From an uncultured Candidatus Saccharibacteria bacterium (GTDB lineage Bacteria > Patescibacteriota > Saccharimonadia > CAILAD01 > GCA-016700035), in NCBI GenBank assembly GCA_937996675.1, contig CALKUN010000033.1:1-38479 (forward strand): a DNA stretch of 38,479 bases, in the 5' to 3' direction. Below, in pieces: positions 24,487-32,023 of the stretch. The translations under genes were made by a program, and so were the position numbers. The stretch's first letter is position 1. Every line of letters begins with the position of its first letter. The notes under the pieces were generated by a model, which worked only from the letters and a program-made list of their open reading frames with translations, was not told where the DNA came from and did not search any database.

Positions 24487-24772
24487 AGTGTTGTAAGAAT
24501 GCCGTGTATAGCCCGGGAGCAAGGAAGATTGCGACAAGCAAGTAGCCAACATCTTCGATTGGCCAGGTCAGAATCTTCGCACCTAGTATGTACGCGGAGT
24601 TATATTCTACTATAGGTAGCGATGTTAAGTACGTATTAAATATCACCATCATCAAATAGAGGATAATGAGTGAGACGACGAGTGCCGTAGGCTCGCTCTC
24701 TAGCTTGAGACGCTTGGCAGCAATCCAGGCGATAGCAACCCAAGCAAGATTCAAGATGAGATACCGAATCAC
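24383..24772 (-). CDS. crtYd: Lycopene cyclase subunit (CrtYd/CrtYf type)
   Basis: A 129-residue membrane protein, the second half of a heterodimeric lycopene cyclase. The first ~100 residues hold three helices and the family PIED motif (ILTWPIEDVGYLL). The C-terminal ~30 residues are strongly basic and overlap the next gene. The start is GTG 24772, chosen because AAGGGAG lies 7 bases upstream and the codon overlaps the crtYc stop (GTGA). With CrtYc it would cyclise carotenoid ends to beta, epsilon or gamma rings. In C50 pathways the same fold (CrtYe/Yf or Yg/Yh) acts after prenylation. Confidence 0.85.
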   Translation of the reverse strand: MIRYLILNLAWVAIAWIAAKRLKLESEPTALVVSLIILYLMMVIFNTYLTSLPIVEYNSAYILGAKILTWPIEDVGYLLVAIFLAPGLYTAFLQHYESTQHIATPAKTPPPRRHTKSQRPRRRTRNTRR

Positions 24773-25149
24773 TTTGAGACTCCCTTCAAGGGTACACTCG
24801 GCGCCAGCTTGTAGACAATCAGCGTCACGTAGACCAGCAAGGTCAGGAAGAGCACCTCTTCTATAGGTAGATTGGGCGTAATCAGATTCAGCCCCAGCGT
24901 GTATTGAGGATTTGTACGGAAGATACCGAGAATAATCCCACAGATATCCCACAACAAAAACAGTGTGAGCATGACGACAAGCGTTGAGATAAATGCCAGA
25001 AGCCGTGGTGATGTCTTTGCTGGGCGCTTTTTCGAATCAAATATCACCAATCCATAGCGCCAATCGGCTATACCGAGTCCAAACAAGGACACCACAAGTA
25101 TAGCCAGGTACATCCAGTGCGCGTGAAATAAGAAGATAATACTCTGCAT
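24769..25149 (-). CDS. crtYc: Lycopene cyclase subunit (CrtYc/CrtYe type)
   Basis: A 126-residue membrane protein with three helices. The family landmarks FLLWDICGIILGIF and NLPIEEVLFLTLL (PxEE motif) are intact. It is the first gene of the minus-strand carotenoid operon and overlaps crtYd by four bases. Its promoter is a TATCAT box 6 bases before the ATG, so the mRNA is probably leaderless. Confidence 0.85.
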   Translation of the reverse strand: MQSIIFLFHAHWMYLAILVVSLFGLGIADWRYGLVIFDSKKRPAKTSPRLLAFISTLVVMLTLFLLWDICGIILGIFRTNPQYTLGLNLITPNLPIEEVLFLTLLVYVTLIVYKLAPSVPLKGVSK

Positions 25150-25155
25150 GTATTA

Positions 25156-25161
25156 ATGATA
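25156..25161 (-). promoter_or_regulatory. -10 box of the crtYc-crtYd-fusion operon
   Basis: On the minus strand TATCAT is followed by 6 bases and the ATG at 25149; there is no SD, which gives a leaderless-type arrangement. Confidence 0.5.
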
Positions 25162-25254
25162 CCAGTTCAAGCCGCGACATGATTGGTCTATTGCAAATCT
25201 TCAATATCAGTGTTTTAATAATTCACACACTTTGTACCGACAGATGGAGTAGCC

Positions 25255-25752
25255 ATGCCAACCACCAGCAAGAAGGCAGGGAAGAGCAAGCGACAAACGA
25301 AGCTTGCACCCTCGAAGCGGAGCGCCAGCAAGAGGAGGGCGAAGAAGCATTCGCACAAGAAGAAGCCGGCTCCCGCCAAGCCGATCACCATCGAGGCGAT
25401 CAGGGCCTTGCGGGTGGCCTTCCCTGAGGTCATGAGCCACGCCAACGGCATCAGCCTCACCAATGCGCGGCTTGCCAAGTCCCTGAGAGCCATTTGCAGG
25501 TCAGCCCAAGACTCAGCAGAGCACGAGATCACGAAGGCCCTGACCAAGCTTGGGCGTCAGCTCAACGGATCTCAGGGAGACGGGGCCTATGAGCCGGTAC
25601 TGACAACCCGGCAGATCAGCAAGATCATCAAAAAGCCCAAGAGCGTGGCAGCCATCCGCGAACGCAATCCCGGCTCGCTGGGCGACGCCGCCATCGCGGA
25701 ACTCAAGACGGTGATCGATCTCGTCCTCGGTCGCACCACACAGTCCAGCTGA
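25255..25752 (+). CDS. Lys-rich, probably nucleic-acid-binding protein
   Basis: A 165-residue unrecognised protein. The first ~42 residues are almost only Lys, Arg, Ser and Pro/Ala (SKKAGKSKRQTKLAPSKRSA), like a histone-type tail. The rest is helical (PITIEAIRALRVAFPEV, later LTTRQISKIIKKPKSVAAIR). Base composition and codon choice (AAG, CTC/CTG, GGC, AGG) are clearly more GC-rich than the flanking crt genes. An SD-like GGAG lies 6 bases before the ATG, and a strong hairpin follows the stop. It could be a chromatin-like protein or a recent arrival. Confidence 0.6.
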   Translation: MPTTSKKAGKSKRQTKLAPSKRSASKRRAKKHSHKKKPAPAKPITIEAIRALRVAFPEVMSHANGISLTNARLAKSLRAICRSAQDSAEHEITKALTKLGRQLNGSQGDGAYEPVLTTRQISKIIKKPKSVAAIRERNPGSLGDAAIAELKTVIDLVLGRTTQSS

Positions 25753-25762
25753 GGACCCTTCC

Positions 25763-25794
25763 GACTCAGAATTTCCGTATGGGAATTCTGAGTC
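25763..25794 (+). terminator. Long hairpin after the Lys-rich gene
   Basis: GACTCAGAATT pairs exactly with AATTCTGAGTC, with the inner TCC/GGG nearly extending the stem. AAGTCATTTTA follows, a weak T-tail. It lies just upstream of the crtI promoter, so it could also be an operator. Confidence 0.55.
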
Positions 25795-25809
25795 AAGTCA
25801 TTTTACCTA

Positions 25810-25815
25810 TATACT
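25810..25815 (+). promoter_or_regulatory. -10 box of the crtI-crtE-crtB operon
   Basis: TATACT ends 7 bases before ATG 25823 and no SD is present. This is the same leaderless-type layout as the opposing crtYc promoter. Confidence 0.5.
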
Positions 25816-25822
25816 AATAAGC

Positions 25823-27316
25823 ATGAAACAAACTGCTATTGTTATCGGCGCCGGAATCGGCGGGCTCTGTACTGCCGCACGTCTCGCCCATGACGGATAC
25901 AAGGTCACTATAGTCGAAAAGGAGCGTCTCGTGGGTGGGCGGGCCCATCGCCTCCAACAGGATGGTTACACATTTGACACAGGTCCGACGATCCTCATGA
26001 TGACCGACGTGCTGTATGACACTTTTAGTTACTGCGGCAAGGACCTCGATGATTACATCAGTTTGCTGCAGCTGGAGCCAAACTATAAGGTCTGGTATCC
26101 GGATGGTGAAACCCTCGAAGTCAGCTCGAATTTGCCCCGCTTTGCGGCCGAGTTGGCTCGCTTTGATCCCAAGGCGCCAGAGCAGTTTTACCGTTTCTTT
26201 GCCGACGTCGCCGAGATGTATCGTATCTCTCGGCACAAGTTCATCGATAAAAACTTTGATAAGCTCACAGACTTCATCGACCTCAAGGCTGGTATCCAAC
26301 TGTTGCGTCGACGCGGACTTACCAAGCTATATAGCTTTGTCTCGCGCTACTTTGATGATCCGCGTCTACGACAACTCTTCTCGTTTCAATCAATGTACCT
26401 TGGTGTCACACCCTACGAAGCACCCGCTATATATAGTGTGGTGAGCTATATGGAGACTGGTCTCGGTATCTGGTATCCCAAAGGTGGTATGCACGCCTTG
26501 CCACAAGCGCTCGCGCAACTCTGTCAGGACCTTGGCGTAGACATCCGACTCAATACGCCCGCGCAAGGGATTACCACCAAGGACAAGCGCGTCACCGGGA
26601 TCGATCTCGAATCAGGCGACCATCTCAAGGCCGATATCGTGATCTCCAATGCAGATCTAACCTACACGCATCGTCAACTCATTCCGAGTAGTGGCAAGGA
26701 TTACTCCGATAAGCAACTCAATAAGCTGAAGCAAGCCAGCAGCGCGCTCCTATTCTACTGGGGCGTAGACGACGATCTCGATGGAATCCTACACCACAAC
26801 GTATTTTTCTCTCAAGACTTCAAGCACAACCTTGAGGAGATCTTTCATGACAAGAAACTACCCGAAGACCCGGCCTTCTATCTCTATGTACCCACCAAGA
26901 CAGATCCAACCTTAGCACCAAAAGGAAAGCACGTACTCTACGTACTCGTACCAGTACCAAATCTCGAGGGCGACGTCGAATGGAGTGCGGCTACGAAGCA
27001 AATCAAGGCTAAAGTACTGGCCCGTCTCAAGACTGACCTGGGCGTCAATATTGGGAGGCACATCCAGACCGAAGCTGTCTTCACTCCAGAAGATTTTGAG
27101 ACGAAGTTTAACCTCACAAATGGATCAGCTTTTGGCCTGAGCCACACATTCTTCCAATCCGGATTCTTCCGTCCGCATAATGTCAGCCGAGCCGTTAAAG
27201 GACTCTATTTTGTGGGTGCGTCTACCTATCCTGGTAGTGGTGTACCTATGGTGACCTTATCTGGTAAGCTGGTCGTAGAACGGATTCATCATGACAGACA
27301 CACCACTTCCAGCTGA
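25823..27316 (+). CDS. crtI: Phytoene desaturase
   Basis: A 497-residue FAD-dependent desaturase. The dinucleotide fold is VIGAGIGGLCTAARLA, followed by VEKERLVGGRAH and the D-T-G-P-T motif (FDTGPTILMM). The C-terminal signature is FVGASTYPGSGVPMVTLSGK. The length is normal for CrtI. It converts phytoene to lycopene (or neurosporene) in the membrane. It is first in the plus-strand operon; its end overlaps crtE by 26 bases. Confidence 0.95.
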   Translation: MKQTAIVIGAGIGGLCTAARLAHDGYKVTIVEKERLVGGRAHRLQQDGYTFDTGPTILMMTDVLYDTFSYCGKDLDDYISLLQLEPNYKVWYPDGETLEVSSNLPRFAAELARFDPKAPEQFYRFFADVAEMYRISRHKFIDKNFDKLTDFIDLKAGIQLLRRRGLTKLYSFVSRYFDDPRLRQLFSFQSMYLGVTPYEAPAIYSVVSYMETGLGIWYPKGGMHALPQALAQLCQDLGVDIRLNTPAQGITTKDKRVTGIDLESGDHLKADIVISNADLTYTHRQLIPSSGKDYSDKQLNKLKQASSALLFYWGVDDDLDGILHHNVFFSQDFKHNLEEIFHDKKLPEDPAFYLYVPTKTDPTLAPKGKHVLYVLVPVPNLEGDVEWSAATKQIKAKVLARLKTDLGVNIGRHIQTEAVFTPEDFETKFNLTNGSAFGLSHTFFQSGFFRPHNVSRAVKGLYFVGASTYPGSGVPMVTLSGKLVVERIHHDRHTTSS

Positions 27317-28382
27317 ACTCCTTAAAACCGCCATAGGCAAGATCAAAGTCGATGTAGACCGCGAACTTGCCCTGTTTTTTGATCACAAAATCGCCGAGGC
27401 CGGTCGAGTCGACCCACAATACCGCAAGCTGATGCTCGAGACCAAGAAGCTCATACTGCGAGGCGGCAAACGTCTACGGCCATTTATGGTTTGGCTCGGC
27501 TGGCGACTAGCGGGCGGCACAAAATATGATGACTTTCTCAAACTTGCTGTAGCCTGGGAGATTTATCACAATAGCGCACTCATTCTCGACGACATCATGG
27601 ACCAAGACCATACCCGGCACAACGGCCTGAATATCTATGGTGTATATGAGAAATCACTCAAGCGTAGCCACGCACCCGAGGTAGCCACAACCCACGCCCG
27701 AAATGCCGCACTGATGTCAGGCATTTCTACGCTTATGCTTGCTGTTGAGAGCCTTCGCACGATACGGCTCGAGCCCGATCATGCCAAGGCGCTCGAAAAT
27801 GAGTTTCTCAAGATGCACTTTCGCTTGGTCGGAGGCCAGTTTGTCGAAGACCAAGCTGCACTCCAAAAAGTCATCAAACCAAGTCAGATTCGCAAGATCT
27901 ATCTCAATAAGTCTGGCTATTTCTCAATGGTGTCGCCCCTCCAGTCCGGCGCACGCCTAGCTGGCACAAATGAGGCTATTCTCGACGTCCTCAAGCAATA
28001 TGGTGAACACGCCGGCGTGGCCTACCAGATCATCGACGACGTCATTGGTACATTTGGATCGAGTCGTGAAATAGGGAAGTCCAACACGACCGACGTAGAA
28101 GAAAACAAGCACACGCTCCTTATGCATTACGGACTTGAATTTGCTGACGACGCTCAAAAAGCTATCCTCAAAAAATACCTGGGCCAGCCCAATCTCACCG
28201 GCGCAGAGCTGAAGCAGGTCCGCAAAGTCCTCACCGACAACGGCGCCAAAGCGAAAACAATGTTTGTGGCCCAGGCTGAAGCCGAAGCTGCTAAAAAAGC
28301 CTTCAAGAAGCTCGCCTTGGCTGGCGATGTCCCCATACTCTTTGACGCGCTGACCGACTATCTCGTCAAACGATCGGTCTAA
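27291..28382 (+). CDS. crtE: Geranylgeranyl diphosphate synthase
   Basis: A 363-residue trans-prenyltransferase. RGGKRLRPF binds diphosphate, the first Asp motif is LILDDIMDQDHTRHN and the second is IIDDVIGTFG. A final conserved GKSNTTDVEENKHTLL segment corresponds to the family G-K-x-x-x-D-x-x-x-x-K-x-T. Chain length cannot be read with certainty, but the crt context points to GGPP (C20). It overlaps crtI and ends two bases before the crtB ATG. The precursors IPP and DMAPP need other genes or uptake; none are in this window. Confidence 0.9.
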   Translation: MTDTPLPAELLKTAIGKIKVDVDRELALFFDHKIAEAGRVDPQYRKLMLETKKLILRGGKRLRPFMVWLGWRLAGGTKYDDFLKLAVAWEIYHNSALILDDIMDQDHTRHNGLNIYGVYEKSLKRSHAPEVATTHARNAALMSGISTLMLAVESLRTIRLEPDHAKALENEFLKMHFRLVGGQFVEDQAALQKVIKPSQIRKIYLNKSGYFSMVSPLQSGARLAGTNEAILDVLKQYGEHAGVAYQIIDDVIGTFGSSREIGKSNTTDVEENKHTLLMHYGLEFADDAQKAILKKYLGQPNLTGAELKQVRKVLTDNGAKAKTMFVAQAEAEAAKKAFKKLALAGDVPILFDALTDYLVKRSV

Positions 28383-28383
28383 T

Positions 28384-29277
28384 ATGGCTGATCTGTCGCT
28401 CCATCAAAGCTACGTCGCTTGCCGCAAGGTCACTCGACAAGCTAGCTCGACATTCTGGCTCGCTTCGCTGCTTTTTGACCTAGATACCCGCCGTAGCATT
28501 CGAGCCCTCTACGCATTTTGTCGTACGGCCGACGATATTGTTGACGCTAGTAAGCTCAATAAAAGTGAAAAGATTGCCCAAATCCGCGCCATGCGCCAAG
28601 CCCTCATCACCAAACAGCCAGCCGAGATAGCACCCGATATCTGGCTCGCCGTCTTTGACACCATGCAATCCCACAAGCTCCCGATTGTCGAGATGGAGAC
28701 AGTCTTGCGAGGAGTAGCTCAGGATATTACCTTTCGCCAGCCCACGACCCTGCAGGAGCTCGACCGTTACAGCTATATGGTGGCCGGCATAGTCGGTATC
28801 CTTTCAGCTCGAGTCCTGGGCGGGTATCGCAAGGCGACACTAGAGGGCGCCAAGCAGCTCGGCATCGCCATGCAATACACCAATATTATTCGCGACGTCA
28901 CAGCCGACGGTCAGCTCGGCCGGATCTATCTGCCACTATCCGTCATGCGCGCCCAAGGACTGAGTCCGAAGGACCTTGCCGAAGGCAAAAATCAGGCGGC
29001 GCTGCGGCGCACGCTGACAGCCTTGGCAAATCGAGCCGAAACGTACTACGACCATGCCGAGTCATCAATTCGCGATCTTCACCCCAGTTATCAGCTTGGC
29101 GTCAAAGTTGCACTCGAATTGTATCGATCGATTCTCGAACGAGCCAAGCAAAAGCGGTATACTGTTACCAAAGGTCGTATCCGTCTGAATCGTCGCGAAA
29201 AAATAGCGCTGGTTTGGCGGGTCTACCAGACACATCGCTCCACCAAGACTACCCATGCCAACAAAATCACACCGTAA
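28384..29277 (+). CDS. crtB: Phytoene synthase
   Basis: A 297-residue squalene/phytoene synthase. The first Asp-rich motif is YAFCRTADDIVDA and the second is QYTNIIRDVTADGQLGRIYLP. It condenses two GGPP into phytoene. The N-terminus (SYVACRKVTRQASSTFWLA) is typical. The start is one base after the crtE stop, and the end overlaps the next gene by 23 bases. Confidence 0.95.
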   Translation: MADLSLHQSYVACRKVTRQASSTFWLASLLFDLDTRRSIRALYAFCRTADDIVDASKLNKSEKIAQIRAMRQALITKQPAEIAPDIWLAVFDTMQSHKLPIVEMETVLRGVAQDITFRQPTTLQELDRYSYMVAGIVGILSARVLGGYRKATLEGAKQLGIAMQYTNIIRDVTADGQLGRIYLPLSVMRAQGLSPKDLAEGKNQAALRRTLTALANRAETYYDHAESSIRDLHPSYQLGVKVALELYRSILERAKQKRYTVTKGRIRLNRREKIALVWRVYQTHRSTKTTHANKITP

Positions 29278-30634
29278 CCAACCCGTAGGACCCATCGATG
29301 GTATTCGCCGCACACAGAAGCGCACCGTACCGACTTCAGCCGTGCCCAAGCCGGCACCAGTAAAGGCAGCCATTCCAGCTCACCATGGCATCCCCGAGCG
29401 ACCGCTGCCGCAGGGGCTTACAATGGGGCACGGCAAAACACTACAGCTCAAGCAGTCGCACAGCCCGATTGATACCGGCGAGCTCATCACGCACCCCAGC
29501 CTGCCTCTACCGTCAGCTTCGGCGCCAGCCCGAGGCACCAAATCTTCGATGATCCGCCAGGTCATTGGCCGATCTTTTCACGTCACCCATGACAAGCGTT
29601 CTACTCGAGCTATTCTCATCGCCACACTTATTAGTCCGACGTTCTGGCTCTTTTTGATCTCGCCCTGGGTAATCGAGGCCATCAGTACCCCGGGCAGCCC
29701 TGGATGGAATACGATTGCGAGTGGCGTCAATCGAGTCCTGAACCTATCGTTCAGCGCCCTCAGCGGACGTCTTCTCATCCTCGGGGTCGGACTCTTTCTC
29801 ATCTGGGTTGGGCGTCACGCGCTACTCTTAGTCAGCCACGCCGTCCACGTACGACAGATCGACCACCGACTCTCGGACAGCCATGCCTTCTGGTGGGCCG
29901 CCATTCACAAGCTGAGCCGTAGCTTCACACTAGGCACCTTCGATCTAGCCCTCAGTGGCGCAATCGTCGGATCAATCGTTGGCACCATAATCTGGATAGG
30001 GAGCCAGAATAGCACCGCAAACCTTTTCACTCAAGGCCTCATCCTTAATGTCCTCATAGTCTTCGCAGGTCTTATATTCGTCATTCTCTCGGTACACCGC
30101 CCACTGGCGCGTGTTATGTTAGCGTCAACTGGTCTCACTGCATGGCAGCTCGTGAAGTACTCCTTTGGCATGATTATCTACAACTTTGGCCGCACGCTCG
30201 TCATGGGTGTCTGGTGGCTCATCATGGTCACCGTCACTGTGGGTCTCCTCGCTGGAATCAGCTGGGCTACTATCAGCTACGGCATCCATGCGGCAGAACA
30301 CGCTCTCATCGGCAAAATCCTCCTTGGCTTGGCCTCAGCTGGGCTGATGTATGTCGTGTTGGCTGCTTTCTTACTCTGGAATCAAGGCTACTGGTCGCTG
30401 GCTTACCACTACCTTGCACACCGCACCTATCCCGCTCAAGTTTCACGATTCTTCACAACCGAACCGCATCGAGCCAGTCGCCGTAGTAGCCTCATCCGCG
30501 TAGTATTGATCACTATCGTCTTCGGAGGGGTGCTGTTTGGGGCGGTCTATGTCGTTCGCCAGCCCCTCGGCGCAGCGTGGCAGCGAGTGCAAGACAACAA
30601 GCCAGCTATCCAAGACTGGTTGAAGCAGCAATGA
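29255..30634 (+). CDS. Multi-pass membrane protein in the carotenoid operon
   Basis: A 459-residue unrecognised protein. The first ~110 residues are Pro/Arg/Ser-rich and look disordered. About eight hydrophobic helices span ~115-435, with a short basic/soluble C-terminus (QRVQDNKPAIQDWLKQQ). It overlaps crtB by 23 bases, so it is co-translated with carotenoid synthesis. Possible roles are carotenoid handling or membrane organisation, but a chance operon passenger is also possible. Confidence 0.7.
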   Translation: MPTKSHRNQPVGPIDGIRRTQKRTVPTSAVPKPAPVKAAIPAHHGIPERPLPQGLTMGHGKTLQLKQSHSPIDTGELITHPSLPLPSASAPARGTKSSMIRQVIGRSFHVTHDKRSTRAILIATLISPTFWLFLISPWVIEAISTPGSPGWNTIASGVNRVLNLSFSALSGRLLILGVGLFLIWVGRHALLLVSHAVHVRQIDHRLSDSHAFWWAAIHKLSRSFTLGTFDLALSGAIVGSIVGTIIWIGSQNSTANLFTQGLILNVLIVFAGLIFVILSVHRPLARVMLASTGLTAWQLVKYSFGMIIYNFGRTLVMGVWWLIMVTVTVGLLAGISWATISYGIHAAEHALIGKILLGLASAGLMYVVLAAFLLWNQGYWSLAYHYLAHRTYPAQVSRFFTTEPHRASRRSSLIRVVLITIVFGGVLFGAVYVVRQPLGAAWQRVQDNKPAIQDWLKQQ

Positions 30635-30651
30635 CAGCAGCGTCAAACCTG

Positions 30652-30680
30652 TTGACAAGGAGTAGAAATACACATAGAAT
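30652..30680 (+). promoter_or_regulatory. Consensus sigma70 promoter of secE-nusG-rplK-rplA
   Basis: TTGACA (30652-30657), a 17-nt spacer and TAGAAT (30675-30680). The predicted start is near 30687. Confidence 0.85.
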
Positions 30681-30687
30681 AGTGGGG

Positions 30688-30707
30688 AAAGCCCGTGCGG
30701 CTTTTTT
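30688..30707 (+). terminator. Terminator-like hairpin at the 5' end of the secE transcript
   Basis: AAAGCC/GGCTTT stem with a CGTGC loop, then a T-run to 30707. It begins within one or two bases of the predicted transcription start. It could stop upstream transcripts, act as an attenuator, or protect the 5' end. Confidence 0.6.
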
Positions 30708-30728
30708 AGGTTGAAAAGGAATTATCCC

Positions 30729-30914
30729 ATGCAAGGTCTCATACGATACATCAACGGGTCCATCGAAGAACTCAAGCGAGTGGTTTGGCCTACCCGTAAA
30801 AAAGCCCTGACACTAACCGCCATCGTATTGAGCTTCACTGTCATCCTTGCCATCTACCTGACCGGACTCGACCTCATTTTCCGCACAGCGCTCGAAAAAC
30901 TATTAAGCCTTTAA
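30729..30914 (+). CDS. secE: Preprotein translocase subunit SecE
   Basis: A 61-residue single-helix SecE. The conserved EELKRVVWPTRKKAL amphipathic segment precedes the membrane helix (TAIVLSFTVILAIYLTGLDLIF). It clamps SecY in the translocon. The start is ATG 30729, with AAAAGGA 8 bases upstream, rather than the TTG at 30711. It sits in the classical secE-nusG-rplK-rplA order. Confidence 0.92.
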   Translation: MQGLIRYINGSIEELKRVVWPTRKKALTLTAIVLSFTVILAIYLTGLDLIFRTALEKLLSL

Positions 30915-30932
30915 CTCTGACAGGGACTATTT

Positions 30933-31490
30933 ATGACTACCGAAGAACAGCCGAGCACCCCTTCCGCCAGCGCCCAATGGTATGTGATCCACACGTACTC
31001 TGGCTATGAAGATCAGGTAGCCCAAAACCTCAAGCACCGCATCGAGACTATGGGAATGACCGACCGCATCCACGAAGTGATTGTGCCAAAGGAAAATCAG
31101 ATCGAGATCAAGAACGGTAAGCGCCGCGTTGTAGAGCGCAAGATCTTCCCTGGATATATCCTGGTCAACATGGATGTCACCGAAGACAGCTGGTACGTTG
31201 TCCGCAACACGCCAAACGTCACTGGTTTCGTCGGAACCGGCACCAACCCTTCACCAATGAGCCCGGAAGAAATCCGCGTCATCCAGAAGCGAATGGGCGT
31301 AGAAGAACCAAAGTTCTTGATGGACTTCAGCCTCGGCGAAGTTGTAGGTATCACCGATGGTCCATTCAAGGGATTTGATGGTCAGGTCTCAGAGATTGAT
31401 GAATCAAAAGGCAAGATAAAGGTGCTCGTCTCGATGTTCGGTCGAGAAACACCAGTCGAACTCGATAGCCTTCAAGTGAAAAAAGTATAA
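30933..31490 (+). CDS. nusG: Transcription termination/antitermination factor NusG
   Basis: A 185-residue NusG. The NGN domain begins QWYVIHTYSGYEDQVAQNL and carries KIFPGYILVNM. The C-terminal KOW domain contains GEVVGITDGPFKGFDGQVSEID. It binds RNA polymerase and couples to Rho or ribosomal S10. AGGGA precedes the ATG. It is placed between secE and rplK as in most bacteria. Confidence 0.97.
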   Translation: MTTEEQPSTPSASAQWYVIHTYSGYEDQVAQNLKHRIETMGMTDRIHEVIVPKENQIEIKNGKRRVVERKIFPGYILVNMDVTEDSWYVVRNTPNVTGFVGTGTNPSPMSPEEIRVIQKRMGVEEPKFLMDFSLGEVVGITDGPFKGFDGQVSEIDESKGKIKVLVSMFGRETPVELDSLQVKKV

Positions 31491-31516
31491 CGAAGAAAGA
31501 TTAAGGAACTATTTTT

Positions 31517-31951
31517 ATGGCAGCAGCAAAGAAAGTATCAGCCCAGCTCAAGATGGTGATTCCAGCCGGAGGCGCGAGTCCAGCTCCTCCAGTCGGATCG
31601 TCACTCGGTCAGCACGGCGTCAACATGATGGACTTCATCAACGCCTTTAACGAGCAGACCAAAGACATGCGTGGCGCACAGTGCCCAACCAAGATCACGA
31701 TCTACGAAGACAAGAGCTTTACCTTTACGGTAAAAGGCACACCAGCCAAGATCCTGATCAAAGAAGCCCTCAAGCTCAAAAAAGCCAGCGGCGTACCAAA
31801 CAAAGAAAAAGTCGGCACATTGACCGATGCCCAGCTCACCGAAATCGCTGAGACCAAGATGCAAGACCTCAACGCCAACGATCTCGAAGCCGCCAAGAAG
31901 ATTATTGCTGGAACGGCTCGCTCAATGGGTGTAGAAGTCGCCGCAAAGTAA
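31517..31951 (+). CDS. rplK: Ribosomal protein L11
   Basis: A 144-residue L11. The N-terminal domain has QLKMVIPAGGASPAPPVGSSLGQHGVNMMDF (Pro-rich hinge for factor-binding movement). The C-terminal rRNA-binding domain ends GTARSMGVEV. The length is standard. AAGGA precedes the ATG. It is the target region of thiopeptides in the GTPase-associated centre. Confidence 0.97.
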   Translation: MAAAKKVSAQLKMVIPAGGASPAPPVGSSLGQHGVNMMDFINAFNEQTKDMRGAQCPTKITIYEDKSFTFTVKGTPAKILIKEALKLKKASGVPNKEKVGTLTDAQLTEIAETKMQDLNANDLEAAKKIIAGTARSMGVEVAAK

Positions 31952-31978
31952 GTTTAGATACAGTCAAAATCATAACCC

Positions 31979-32009
31979 GTGGGAGGCCATAAGAAGCCGT
32001 TCGGACCAC
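31979..32009 (+). promoter_or_regulatory. Possible L1-binding control element between rplK and rplA
   Basis: GTGGGAGG at 31979 can pair GTGG with CCAC (32006-32009) around an internal region containing GCCGTT. This GTGGGAGG...CCAC arrangement just before AAGGAG resembles what I recall for L1 autoregulatory sites in rplK-rplA spacers of Gram-positive bacteria. The assignment is from memory of the pattern. Confidence 0.4.
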
Positions 32010-32023
32010 AAGGAGAACTCATC

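Noticed and set aside
22420..30634. Rhodopsin or carotenoid-cleavage (retinal) gene in the carotenoid locus
   Set aside because: No seven-helix opsin with a Schiff-base lysine and no BCMO-type enzyme is visible, so retinal production is not supported.
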